NCBI GenBank assembly: GCA_945862495.1
Contig: CAMAYM010000002.1
Span: 15,028 to 79,027, forward strand
Source: Bordetella parapertussis
GTDB lineage: Bacteria > Pseudomonadota > Gammaproteobacteria > Burkholderiales > Burkholderiaceae_B
Direction: 5' to 3'
Length of the DNA: 64,000 nucleotides
Both the position numbers and the translations under genes were made by a program. Below, in pieces: positions 25,469 to 34,462 of this stretch (positions are counted from its first letter, which is position 1; every line of letters begins with the position of its first letter). A model generated the notes under the pieces. That model searched no databases. It saw nothing but the letters and a program-made list of their open reading frames with translations, and was not told the DNA's origin.

Positions 25469-26452
25469 ATGGAAAATCTCGATCAGCCAAGCGTTGAGTC
25501 AGACGCAACCATCACTGTTTTGCGTAGACAGTTAGGCGAGATTCTGATGAGTGAGCGCATAAGTCAGAAAAAAGACGTCGTGGACGTCGCGCGTCGCTTG
25601 ATGCTTTCCAAGCAACAGTTGCTCGCGATCGAGGCGGGTGAGGCCGCAAGCTTTCATCACGAACGTCGTTATATTCAGGGCATTAAAAGCTATGTATTTT
25701 ATTTAGGTCTGCAGAGCCGGATGGATGTTGAGAGCTTTCTCAAGCAGATCGAGGATTGCTCCGCAGAGGCAATGCGCGCCTCGCCTGCAGCCGGTGTTGC
25801 ACAACTACATCGCGCTTCGACCCCGCCTGCAAATACAAAGTCTTACTCATCACGCACTCCCCGTTATGTCTACCTTGGGTTGGCCTTGCTCGTGCTAGGT
25901 GCCGTTGTGCTCGCCATTTCAGAAGGATGGCCTTTCAAGGGTGGCAGCGACGAGATCGTCAGCAGTGACTCCACACAAAGCGCTGCCTTGACGACGGAGG
26001 TGAGTAACAATACGCCGACAGTTTCCATACCAGCCCCTCCAGTGGTGCCTCAATCTGAAGCGCCTGTGCAGACACAGACTTCTCCATCTATACAAGCTCC
26101 CACGCAAATACAGCCTTCACCTATTCCGCCGGTTATCGATAAAAGTATTGCGACCGAAAAGCCCGCACCAGTCGTCACACCTGTTGATCCTGCCTTGATG
26201 CGAATCGATTTCAACGCAGAGTGTTGGATGTCGGTGCAGACAACTGAAGGTAAAAAAATTGATCGTATTTACAAACAAGGCGAGAGTTTTTCGATGCCTG
26301 TCGCGAACGTGAGTGCGATGATTTTGGGTAATGCGCCTGCTGCCAAAGTATTTTTTGGCTCGCGACAAGTGGACATCATGTCCAAGGGCTTGACGCAAGG
26401 AAATGTATCCAGACTCGATCAAAAAAGCTTACAGCTTCTGCTAAAGAATTAA
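25469..26452 (+). CDS. RodZ-like helix-turn-helix and DUF4115 membrane protein
   Basis: 327 residues. The N-terminal cytoplasmic part (about 15-85) is an HTH-25 RodZ domain (VARRLMLSKQQLLAIEAGE then YIQGIKSYVFYLGL). One membrane segment lies near residues 131-149. A periplasmic Pro/Gln/Ser-rich linker follows (about 165-240), then a C-terminal DUF4115 domain beginning IDFNAECWMSVQTTEG. In RodZ this architecture anchors the MreB cytoskeleton and shapes the cell. Only moderate support separates it from other HTH/DUF4115 proteins. In many betaproteobacteria rodZ precedes ispG; here ispG is absent and the next genes are efflux remnants. Confidence 0.75.
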   Translation: MENLDQPSVESDATITVLRRQLGEILMSERISQKKDVVDVARRLMLSKQQLLAIEAGEAASFHHERRYIQGIKSYVFYLGLQSRMDVESFLKQIEDCSAEAMRASPAAGVAQLHRASTPPANTKSYSSRTPRYVYLGLALLVLGAVVLAISEGWPFKGGSDEIVSSDSTQSAALTTEVSNNTPTVSIPAPPVVPQSEAPVQTQTSPSIQAPTQIQPSPIPPVIDKSIATEKPAPVVTPVDPALMRIDFNAECWMSVQTTEGKKIDRIYKQGESFSMPVANVSAMILGNAPAAKVFFGSRQVDIMSKGLTQGNVSRLDQKSLQLLLKN

Positions 26453-26480
26453 ACACGGTACGTCGAGCGTTTAATTCTTT
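26443..26480. terminator. Inverted repeat over the 3' ends of rodZ-like gene and OMF remnant
   Basis: AAAGAATTAAAC (26443-26454) pairs perfectly with GTTTAATTCTTT (26469-26480) across a 14-base loop. Both convergent frames end in Lys-Asn-stop codons that make up the arms, and the stem is flanked by T-rich sequence. A/T-rich stem makes strong termination uncertain, but it lies where a bidirectional terminator is expected. Confidence 0.45.
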
Positions 26481-27455
26481 TCTGCCGATTCTGTTTGTGA
26501 CGGGTCTGGTTTGGCAAAGCCTTGCCAGCCACCACCAAGCGCTTTGACCAATGGCACACTCGCGATAAATTGTCCGCCATGCATCTGCCACTTGATGCGC
26601 TGCGCGGTGAGCTGGTTTTGCTGAATCAAGGCAAGTCTTTGGGCTGTGTCTAAGCCTTCGCGGTAACGAATCGCGCTGATTTGATAGGCACGATTGAGAT
26701 TATTGACGGCCTCATCCTGCATGGAACGTGCGCGATCAAGTTGTTGAAGCGCACTCATGGCATCTTGTGTTTCTTGTATGGAGACCATCACGGACTGACG
26801 GTAGTTCGCTAGCGTTACGCGATACCCAGCTTGCGCAAAACGATAGTTGGCGCTGATGCGGCCACCATCAAACACGGTTTGCGTTGCGGTTAAGCCAATC
26901 GACCAAATGAGCGAAGGCGCATTAAAATTGAACAGAGAATGGAGCTCTCACCACCGAGAAAGGCGGGCGCCAGTGTGAGGGTGGGAAAGTATGCAGCTTT
27001 GGCAACGCCGATCTGCGCGTTAGCAGCTGCCATCGCTCGCTCAGCTGCCGAAACGTCTGGGCGTCTTTCCAGAAGGGTAGAGGGCAAGCCGACAGGAAAC
27101 GCGGGCAATTGAGTAGGTAATCGACCAGGCGGTAAGCTAAAGGCGGAAGCGGGCGTGCCGGTTAAGGTTGCTAACAGATTTTCCTGTACATTGCGCAACG
27201 CGCGCAGGAGCTCAAGTTGAGCACCACTCGACTGTGTCAAGGCGGTCTGTTGTGACAGTTCTGTTCGTCCTGCAGCACCCATGTCATAACGTTTTTTTTA
27301 TCAAACCCAAGAGCTTGTCCTGAATCTGGACAATTCCGGTGAGCACGCGAATTTCTTCATCGTACTGTCTCAAGAGAAAATAACTATTCGCCAGTTGTGC
27401 GGTAAGTAAGAGCTTGACGTTCTCAGTATCGGCTGTAGCTTGTTCTGCAGTGCAA
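26471..27455 (-). pseudogene. Efflux outer membrane factor (TolC/OprM type), 3' remnant with two frameshifts
   Basis: Three consecutive minus-strand frames read as one OMF C-terminal part (about 325 residues): AEQATADTENVKLLLTAQLA, then GAAGRTELSQQTAL ... LPAFPVGLPSTLLERRPD, then FDGGRISANYRFAQAG to KALGGGWQGF near the end. The first break is an eight-A tract (complement of 27292-27299); with seven A's the frame reads ...LIKKRYDMGAAG, so a one-base insertion or a sequencing error is likely. The second break is near 26940-26950, where the change from SSIL to FNFNAPSLIW frames needs a one-base loss. The N-terminal half, including any lipobox, is missing; the 5' end is fused to an RND pump fragment. 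Confidence 0.85.
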
Positions 27456-28578
27456 TCAGTGAGGTAAAAATCGACAAGGGGATTGAAATTGCGATGATCG
27501 AGGTGGTGCGCCAATTGCCCAAGAACAGCAGGAGCATCAGCGCAGTCAAACCGCCAGCAATAAGGATTTCGTGAATGACACCGACGAGGGCTTTTTCAAC
27601 AAAAACGGATTGATCTCCCAACAGTCGGACATCAATGCCTTCTGGCAAAAGAGGCAGGATAGCAGGCAGTTTTTCCTTGACCTGGCGGACAATATCCAGC
27701 GTCGAGGCACCACCATTTTTAAGCGCGGTCAGGATGAGGCCGCGCTCGCCATTTTGTCGAACGATATTGATCTGAGGGGAAAAACCATCACGGACGTGCG
27801 CGACTTCGCGCATAAAGGTGGTGGCACCATTGACGGTCCGAATCGGAATATTGTTGAGCTCTGCGATTGTATTTGGGGACGAATTTAGTGAGATGTTGTA
27901 TTCGACATCGTCAATTTTTGCAGAGCCAGCCGGCAGGGTCAGGTTTTGCGCAGTGATGGCATTAATCACATCCGAAGAGGTCATACCCTTGGCGCGTAAG
28001 GCCTCGGGGTCGATATCGACAGAAACCGCACGGACTTTGCCGCCATAGGGAAAAGGCACGGCAATGCCAGGAATCGTAATCAGTTGCGGTCGCACGATGT
28101 TGAGCGCGGCATCAAAGAGCTCTTTTTCAGAAAGCGTCTTGCTCGACATTCCGATTTGGATCACTGGAATGGAGGAGGCGGTGTATTTAATGACGAGTGC
28201 TGGCGCGACACCCGGAGGCATTTGTCGCAACGCTGACTGAGAGATCGCGACGACTTGTGAGATAGCCGTTTGAATATTCGCTTTTGGCTGAAAATAAATT
28301 TTGATAATCGTGATGCCACCGAGCGAGCGCGATTCGATGTGTTCGATATCGTTGACCGTGGTGGTGATCGAGCGCTCGTGATTTTGAGCAATCCTATTGC
28401 CCATCTGTTCGGCGGAGAGACCACGATAGTTCCAGATCACGCTGATCACTGGAATATCAATTTCCGGTAGCACGTCAACCGGCGTGCGCATAATCGCCAA
28501 GGGGGCAGAAAACAGAATGAGAAGAGCCATCACGATAAACGTGTATGGCTTATCTAATGCTATCCGTACGATCCACAT
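27445..28578 (-). pseudogene. RND efflux pump permease, 5' fragment fused into OMF remnant
   Basis: The frame starts MWIVRIALDKPYTFIVMALL and follows the HAE-1 pattern (MRTPVDVLPEIDIPV, then the porter domain) for about 378 residues up to SIFTSLIAL. There it should enter the membrane segment with the proton-relay aspartates, but instead runs out of register into OMF-coding DNA (ATGs and codons of TAEQATADTEN in another frame). About two thirds of the pump (some 650 residues) and the front of the OMF gene are missing, as if removed by one deletion with its junction at about 27443-27460. No adaptor gene is upstream. The stub cannot work as a pump. Confidence 0.88.
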
Positions 28579-28734
28579 CCTGAATACCTGCGTTAAGCGC
28601 CTACGTTCTGCAAGCCAACATGGCTCTAATCGTCAGATCAGCACGCAGGAAGTATAGATAAACTGCACTGGGTCGGATAGATGTATTTCAACTTGGCGTT
28701 TTTTTGGGGGTGAAAGCGTTATTACACTCTTGGA

Positions 28735-29793
28735 TCAAGGGTTTTCCCTAGCATGGGTGCTTTGAAGATACTCTTTCTCTAAGACCTCCATCAACTGCTG
28801 GGCACGCATAGGTCTGGCTTGAGCATAGGCACGCCCAGCCCAAAGGCTTTGGTTTTCGCCGTCATTATGCTGAACCGATACTTGTCGCAGATGACTGGTC
28901 AAGGTATTTTGGATTGGAAAAGGTAAGTGCGGTTGACCGTGCATCGCCTCGATAAACTCGTTTCGCAAGCCTTGCGCACGACGGCCGGAAAACGCATGCG
29001 TGAACACGGTGCCGCGCGTGGGTTTAGTCAAGATAAAGTGTTTATGTGCGGGGGGCGCGCCAGATTCATCACACACTAAAAAGGCGGTGCCCATTTGCGC
29101 AGCAGACGCGCCTGCCGCCATGGCAAGTGCGACGTCACTACCTGTCATCAAGCCGCCCGCTGCAACAACAGGAATACGCAAGGCTTTAGAAAGTTGTCTG
29201 ACAAGATCCAGTGTCGGGAGGTCCTCATCGTGCATGTCGGGTTCAAAGGTTCCCCTATGCCCGCCGGCTTCGATGCCTTGAGCAATCACAAAGTCTGCGC
29301 CTGCAGCCTCGATGGCTTGTCCTTCGGCCAAACAAGTGGCACTGACACCAATGGAGATGCCTGCCAGTCTGGCACGTTCGAGCACTTCAGGTGCGGGCAG
29401 ACCAAAGTGAAAGGTGAGGACCGCTGGTTTATGCAACCAAACGGGTTCAAGCATCGCGTTAATGTCTGGAAAATAAGGCGGCTCAGGTGGCAATAGCCGG
29501 AGATCTTGCGCGATCGGTAGGCGCTTGAGTGCGGCAATAGACTGGTGTTGAAGCTCAACACTTGGAGGCGGGACGGGATGAAATACAAAAAAGTTTGCGT
29601 TGATGGGGCCCGCTGTCAGATGTTTGGCTGCTCCAAGATCGTCACTGATTTTTTGTGGTGAGCTATAGGCAAACCCAAAGCTTCCCAGTCCGCCGGCATT
29701 GCTGACTGCGGCCGCGAGTGCAGGGGTGTTTGTCCCACCCGCCATGGGTGCTTGAATAATCGGAACACGTAATTTGTTCAGAACAAAAGCCAT
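28735..29793 (-). CDS. Nitronate monooxygenase
   Basis: FMN-dependent flavoprotein that oxidises alkyl nitronates (such as propionate-3-nitronate) and so detoxifies nitro compounds; a TIM-barrel related to 2-nitropropane dioxygenase. About 352 residues from the ATG at 29793, which has AAGGTGG upstream; a longer frame back to 29856 exists but adds an unlikely N-terminus. Typical motifs are VPIIQAPMAGGTNTPALAAAVS, NAGGLGSFGFA, IAQGIEAGGHRG and VAAGGLMTGSDVALAMAAGA (the last two bind FMN phosphate). It is divergent from the thiol dioxygenase gene. The substrate in this organism is not shown. Confidence 0.9.
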   Translation of the reverse strand: MAFVLNKLRVPIIQAPMAGGTNTPALAAAVSNAGGLGSFGFAYSSPQKISDDLGAAKHLTAGPINANFFVFHPVPPPSVELQHQSIAALKRLPIAQDLRLLPPEPPYFPDINAMLEPVWLHKPAVLTFHFGLPAPEVLERARLAGISIGVSATCLAEGQAIEAAGADFVIAQGIEAGGHRGTFEPDMHDEDLPTLDLVRQLSKALRIPVVAAGGLMTGSDVALAMAAGASAAQMGTAFLVCDESGAPPAHKHFILTKPTRGTVFTHAFSGRRAQGLRNEFIEAMHGQPHLPFPIQNTLTSHLRQVSVQHNDGENQSLWAGRAYAQARPMRAQQLMEVLEKEYLQSTHARENP

Positions 29794-29897
29794 GATCACG
29801 TCCACCTTTAAAAAGGGATTGGAGACCCATTCTATCCCCTGATTGCCGTATATCATTACTCAAATGAATTAAAAATATCAATTCCTGAGACGACACC

Positions 29898-30470
29898 ATG
29901 AAAAATGAAAGACTGTTGACTTTTGTAAAAGGTATGAGTCACCTGCTAGAGGGCCAGCCTCATGAGCCACTGATTTTGGAGCAGGGTGGTGCCTTGTTGG
30001 CGGAGCTCGTCAAACATGATGACTGGTTGCCAGAAATCTTTGCTCGGCCGCATCCGCAGTACTACCAACAATATCTCTTGTTTGCCGATCCGTTGGAACG
30101 CTTTTCAATGGTGAGTTTTGTTTGGGGTCCCGGTCAAAAAACGCCTGTCCACGATCATATGACCTGGGGGTTGATTGGCATGCTGCGCGGACAAGAAATC
30201 GATACGCACTATTTCAAAGAAGCCGACGGTCACTATCGGCGTGGTGAAAGTTCGCTTTTGTTACCTGGACAAGTGGGTTCGGTCTCACCCGCGACCCACG
30301 ATGTCCATGAGGTCGCCAACTATTACGCAGATCGCACCTCGATCAGTATTCATGTGTATGGCGGAAATATCGGTCGTATCCATCGTCATGTGTTCGATGC
30401 GGTGTCCGGTCAGAAAAAACCCTTTGTCTCGGGTTATAGCAACGATGTCGTCCCCAACCTTTGGAATTAA
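29898..30470 (+). CDS. Thiol dioxygenase, cysteine dioxygenase / 3-mercaptopropionate dioxygenase family
   Basis: Cytoplasmic cupin iron enzyme of 190 residues that oxidises a thiol to a sulfinic acid. The iron ligands are visible: PVHDHMTW (H85 and H87) and THDVHEV (H137), with the cupin second motif. Bacterial proteins of this length and type often act on 3-mercaptopropionate or cysteine; which one cannot be told here. The following gene, five bases downstream, encodes a four-rhodanese-domain protein. This pairing is common in betaproteobacteria and points to thiol/sulfane-sulfur breakdown. Confidence 0.88.
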   Translation: MKNERLLTFVKGMSHLLEGQPHEPLILEQGGALLAELVKHDDWLPEIFARPHPQYYQQYLLFADPLERFSMVSFVWGPGQKTPVHDHMTWGLIGMLRGQEIDTHYFKEADGHYRRGESSLLLPGQVGSVSPATHDVHEVANYYADRTSISIHVYGGNIGRIHRHVFDAVSGQKKPFVSGYSNDVVPNLWN

Positions 30471-30475
30471 GTCAG

Positions 30476-32128
30476 ATGCAAAGCACAAGCCCCGTTCCTT
30501 CTCCTGTCGATATCCAGTCTTGTGATTATCAGGCGGTACGCCAGGCATTATTGGACAAGCTTGAGGTTGCTTTTTTGGACGTGCGCGAAGAAGATCCGCA
30601 CGCACAATCCCACCCCTTGTTTGCCGCGAATTTCCCGCTGTCGCGCGTCGAGCTTGATGCCTACAGTAAGTTACCGCGACGCGATGTATGGATCGTGACC
30701 TTGGATGAAGGGGGTGTTGCGCTCGAAGCGTCAGATGCGATGCAGGCCGCGCGACGCTTGGCGAGCCTTGGTTTTACGAATGTCAGTGTCTTTAAAGGCG
30801 GTGTGCGGGCATGGTCAGCGGCAGGCGGCGAGTTGTTTAAAGACGTCAACGTTCCAAGCAAGTCTTTTGGTGAGTTGGTCGAAGCACGCAAGCACACACC
30901 CTCCTTGTCCGCGCAGGAGGTCAAGGCATTGATTGACGAGCAGGCCGATGTCGTGATTGTCGATGCCCGTCGGTTTGATGAGTACAACACCATGAGTATC
31001 CCGACTGCCATCAGTTGTCCAGGAGCCGAGCTTGTGTTGCGCATCGCCGAGTTGGCGCCTTGTCCGGAGACGCGGGTAATCGTCAATTGTGCGGGTCGTA
31101 CGCGCAGCATTATCGGCACCCAGTCTTTGCTTAACGCGGGTATTCCCAATAAAGTCTCTGCCTTACGCAACGGTACGATCGGTTGGACGCTTGCTGAGCA
31201 GGTGTTGGACAAAGGGCAAACCAGAAAGTTTTCTGAGGTCTCCGCTTCTACCACGCAAAGTGCTGCGACGCGTGCGCGCAGCGTGGCGGACCGAGCAGGT
31301 GTCAAGCGTGCCACTTTGACAGACGTTCAAACATGGCGAACGCAGTCGGCACGTACGACGTATTTTTTTGACACACGCAACCCTGAGGAGTTTGTGGCGG
31401 GTCATCTGCCAGATTTTCGCTCGACACCTGGTGGTCAACTTGTTCAAGAAACTGAGATGGTGGCGCCTGTGCGAGGCGCGCGAGTAGTGTTGGCCGACAT
31501 CGATGGCGTGCGTGCCAATATGACTGCGTCATGGCTCGCACAAATGGCGTGGGAGGTCTATGTGTTGGATGGCGCAGGATTAAAAGATTTCAATATCTCT
31601 GGCGCTTGGCAGGGGGCGCTACCGCCCGTGCCTCAAACACCCTTGATCACATCTTTAACGCTTGCGGCGTGGTTACGTGAGTCTGCGCCGGGTAAAGAAA
31701 CGTGCGTGATCGATTTCGCGCGTCATGCCCAATATGTGCAGGGCCACATTCCATCTGCGCGCTACGTCTTGCGCTCACAACTCACACAAGCCCTTGCGCA
31801 GTGTCCCATTGCCGCGCGATATGTGCTGACCTGTCCCGATGGTGTGATGGCACGCTTTGCCTTTAATGAGTGTGTTCAAGTATTCAGTGACCTTGGAAAT
31901 ACAGCGTCTGTGTCTGTATTAGAGGGAGGTACTCAGGCTTGGCGTGACGCAGGGTTGGACGTAGAAAAAGGCCCCACACATTTGGTTTCACCCACGATTG
32001 ATCGCTATAAGAGACCTTACGAGGGCACAAATAATGCCCGTGAAGCGATGCAGGGCTATCTCGACTGGGAGTTCGGTTTAGTCGAACAGCTCGGCCGAGA
32101 TGGCACGCATCACTTCTGGGTTTTGTAG
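30476..32128 (+). CDS. Four-domain rhodanese protein
   Basis: 550 residues with four tandem rhodanese-like domains, at about 15-125, 140-250, 280-375 and 390-500. The active-site loop has a cysteine only in domain 2 (C205, VNCAGRTRS) and domain 4 (C453, LTCPDGVMARF). Domain 1 has D77 (TLDEGG) and domain 3 has D341 (LADIDGVRA) in its place, so these are probably structural or substrate-binding. Rhodaneses transfer sulfane sulfur. The close coupling to a thiol dioxygenase gene suggests it handles persulfides or sulfite/thiosulfate exchange from thiol oxidation. The ATG at 30476 is preferred to a TTG at 30461. Confidence 0.88.
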   Translation: MQSTSPVPSPVDIQSCDYQAVRQALLDKLEVAFLDVREEDPHAQSHPLFAANFPLSRVELDAYSKLPRRDVWIVTLDEGGVALEASDAMQAARRLASLGFTNVSVFKGGVRAWSAAGGELFKDVNVPSKSFGELVEARKHTPSLSAQEVKALIDEQADVVIVDARRFDEYNTMSIPTAISCPGAELVLRIAELAPCPETRVIVNCAGRTRSIIGTQSLLNAGIPNKVSALRNGTIGWTLAEQVLDKGQTRKFSEVSASTTQSAATRARSVADRAGVKRATLTDVQTWRTQSARTTYFFDTRNPEEFVAGHLPDFRSTPGGQLVQETEMVAPVRGARVVLADIDGVRANMTASWLAQMAWEVYVLDGAGLKDFNISGAWQGALPPVPQTPLITSLTLAAWLRESAPGKETCVIDFARHAQYVQGHIPSARYVLRSQLTQALAQCPIAARYVLTCPDGVMARFAFNECVQVFSDLGNTASVSVLEGGTQAWRDAGLDVEKGPTHLVSPTIDRYKRPYEGTNNAREAMQGYLDWEFGLVEQLGRDGTHHFWVL

Positions 32129-32151
32129 ACAATCGGACATTTGCGCATCGA

Positions 32152-32709
32152 TCAGCAAAGTGCCCTCAGCTTTTCTAAAAATAACACTTCGCCGTGATTG
32201 ATTTTTTCATGCCAGTCTTGGCCAGAGGCATCATTGGTAAAGTCTGTCACATACTTATAGGAAAGCCAAGGGAGCCCGTGGGCATGCGCGACGGCGGCAA
32301 TTGCGTAAAGCTCCATGTCGACGACATCAATGCCTTGCGTTTCGAGCCAAGGGTCTTTGGCAGTCACAAAGCTATCGCCCGTGCCACAGGTGTGCGTCCC
32401 TCTTTCAGAGAAATACTCATGAGGACGTTCGCAAAAGGGCACACGTCCTCTGGGAGCAAGGGGTTCGGCAATCATGTCGCGCTGCACTACGCGTGAAATT
32501 TCAAGAAGACCTGATACATGTGGACTGACTGCGCCGACCGTCCCGAAGTTGACGATCAGTGCAGGCTGCGCTTGCGCGATGGCTTTGAGCGTCGTGAGGG
32601 TGGCATTGATTTTGCCAATGCCTGTGTAAAAAACCTGAATGCCCGCAGGCAAACTCTGAGGATCCAGTTCCGGACGTAATGCGGTGAGGACGATCAGCTT
32701 GGTGGTCAT
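32152..32709 (-). CDS. Nucleosidase, MTA/SAH nucleosidase-like (phosphorylase family 1)
   Basis: 185 residues. Motifs of the purine-nucleoside phosphorylase/MTAN fold are FYTGIGKINA, VNFGTVGAV, GDSFVT and VDMELYAIAAVAH; the catalytic glutamate is in DMELYA and the acidic ribose-binding/catalytic aspartate in YVTDFTND. It is shorter than the roughly 230-residue E. coli Pfs, so it may be specialised, and the substrate (methylthioadenosine, S-adenosylhomocysteine or another nucleoside) is unproven. I use the ATG at 32709 rather than the TTG at 32718. The thioesterase gene lies 12 bases upstream on the same strand, so they may be cotranscribed. Confidence 0.78.
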   Translation of the reverse strand: MTTKLIVLTALRPELDPQSLPAGIQVFYTGIGKINATLTTLKAIAQAQPALIVNFGTVGAVSPHVSGLLEISRVVQRDMIAEPLAPRGRVPFCERPHEYFSERGTHTCGTGDSFVTAKDPWLETQGIDVVDMELYAIAAVAHAHGLPWLSYKYVTDFTNDASGQDWHEKINHGEVLFLEKLRALC

Positions 32710-32721
32710 TGTGTGCAATAT

Positions 32722-33162
32722 TTAGTCTTTTTTGGGCCAAAGCACCATTTGTGTGCATCGGAAGATCGCGATTTTTTTATCTGTTGCGGCATCTGTTACA
32801 AGGGCATCCCAGACCTGTGTATTGCCGCCCAAGTGCTGTGCTGTTGCAGTGCAGCGAATGATCGCGCCTTCGCCGCGCACCGTGCCCAAGTGGTTGCTCT
32901 TGAGCTCAATGGTCGTAAAGGACAGTGCACCCTCGGGCAGATGTGCAATCGTTGCATAGCCACAAGTGGTATCGGCAAGCGCGATGACGCTTGCGGCATG
33001 TAAGTATGTGTTGGGTGCAAAGTGTACTTTGCGCAGCGTCATCTGACTCTGGAGCGTGCCTTCTGAGAGCGCCAGCATTTCGACTCCCATAAGGCCAGGC
33101 AGGTTTTCCCCGCTGCGAAGGTTGAGCTCGTTGACAGTGACTGTGGGGCGAAGCTTGGGCAT
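32722..33162 (-). CDS. PaaI-type hotdog thioesterase
   Basis: 146 residues, single hotdog domain. The PaaI-like motif is LHAASVIALADTTCGYA near residues 53-69, in place of the usual H-G-G-V: H54-A-A replaces H-G-G. The conserved aspartate of ALADT is the catalytic candidate. These enzymes hydrolyse hydroxyphenylacetyl-CoA or other acyl-CoAs. It precedes the nucleosidase gene by 12 bases. Confidence 0.72.
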   Translation of the reverse strand: MPKLRPTVTVNELNLRSGENLPGLMGVEMLALSEGTLQSQMTLRKVHFAPNTYLHAASVIALADTTCGYATIAHLPEGALSFTTIELKSNHLGTVRGEGAIIRCTATAQHLGGNTQVWDALVTDAATDKKIAIFRCTQMVLWPKKD

Positions 33163-33244
33163 ACAACAGATTCCTACAGGAGAATGGATTGAATTAACGT
33201 AAGATTATGCCGTAACTGAACCCGACTGACTTAAGTGGACCGCT

Positions 33245-34462
33245 ATGACATCGACTCCTTTAACTTCCGCGCGCACTGGCCCTGAGTACGAGGCACACGT
33301 CCGCCAAGGCTTTTCCCAATCCAGACTGGATCGTCTGGGATCTGCGATCGAGGAGCAAATCGCTTCTGGCATTTTCCCTGGCGCAGTCACAATGGTCATG
33401 CGCAACGATGAATGCGTGCATTTTGAGGCGTACGGACACCAGAACGCCGCAGGCACGATTCCCATGGCGACAGATTCGATTTTTCGTTTGGCTTCCATGA
33501 CCAAGCCGCTGGTGACGGTTGCGGCCATGATGTTGGTTGAGCGCGGGCGCTTTAATCTGTATGACCCGATTACCAACTGGCTGCCTGAACTCAAAGACCT
33601 CAAGGTGGAGACGCCTGAGGGAGACGTGCCCCTGATCCGTCCCATCACTATTCAGGATTTGATGCGACACTCCGCAGGTTTTGTACATGGTGATCGTGCC
33701 AAGTCACCCCGCATTAGAAAGCTCTACGACGAACTGCAGATCGAAGCAAACAAAAAAGACATCCTGGGCGATCAGATGCTCAAAAATTTGGGCACGATTC
33801 CGCTTGCCAGCCAGCCAGGTGATCATTGGGAGTACTCCATTGCTGTCGACGTTTTAGGGTTGTTGCTTGAGCGCGTTGAAAATAAGACGCTTGAGGAAAT
33901 TCTCAATGCATTGTTGGTTAAGCCTCTGGGCATGAAAGACACGACCTGGTGGGTGGAACCTGAGCGTTTAGGCAGGCTTGCGGAGGCTCCTGACTCGGAT
34001 CCACTCAAAGCGACCATGCTCATCGCGTATCGCCAGACCACCAACCCCGTAGGACGCACCTATCTGCGCGGTGGTGCCGGTCTGCTCGGCACGGCTGCAG
34101 ACTACATGCGGTTTTTGCAAATGATGTTGCGTGGTGGCGAGTTAGAGGGACGACGCTACTTGTCGCGCCGGACGGTTGAGTTTATGTGCTCGGAGCACAC
34201 CTTGGGTATGACAGGTTCGACCCATGCCAACACGGGGCCAGGCTACGGTTTTGGGCTCGGTTTTGCGGTCAGACTCAATCAGGGTATGAGCTGGGTGCCA
34301 GGCTCTGTTGGTGAGTCGCTCTGGTCTGGTATCTGGGGCACGAGTTTCTGGCTGGATTTTAAAGAAAACCTCACTGCCTTAATTTTGACGCAAGGGCCGA
34401 CGCATAAAATTCAAAGTCGTATGCTTTACAAAACGCTCGTTTATTCGGCCTTGGTGAAGTGA
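33245..34462 (+). CDS. Class C beta-lactamase-like serine hydrolase (esterase)
   Basis: 405 residues, no signal peptide, so probably a cytoplasmic or unprocessed esterase rather than a periplasmic beta-lactamase. The S-x-x-K motif is S84-M-T-K87 (FRLASMTKPLV), and the tyrosine motif is in HWEYSIAVDV. A third motif HTG-like is not obvious; GTSFWLDF near the end may be its place. EstB-type esterases share this pattern. It overlaps the next frame (an Ldh-family remnant) by four bases. Confidence 0.85.
   Translation: MTSTPLTSARTGPEYEAHVRQGFSQSRLDRLGSAIEEQIASGIFPGAVTMVMRNDECVHFEAYGHQNAAGTIPMATDSIFRLASMTKPLVTVAAMMLVERGRFNLYDPITNWLPELKDLKVETPEGDVPLIRPITIQDLMRHSAGFVHGDRAKSPRIRKLYDELQIEANKKDILGDQMLKNLGTIPLASQPGDHWEYSIAVDVLGLLLERVENKTLEEILNALLVKPLGMKDTTWWVEPERLGRLAEAPDSDPLKATMLIAYRQTTNPVGRTYLRGGAGLLGTAADYMRFLQMMLRGGELEGRRYLSRRTVEFMCSEHTLGMTGSTHANTGPGYGFGLGFAVRLNQGMSWVPGSVGESLWSGIWGTSFWLDFKENLTALILTQGPTHKIQSRMLYKTLVYSALVK

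Noticed and set aside
28579..28734. An adaptor gene for the broken RND pump
   Set aside because: No reading frame with adaptor motifs is present in this gap or next to it; nothing recognisable was seen here.
30661..31314. 217-residue open frame opposite the rhodanese gene
   Set aside because: Antisense shadow of a well supported gene with no domain visible.
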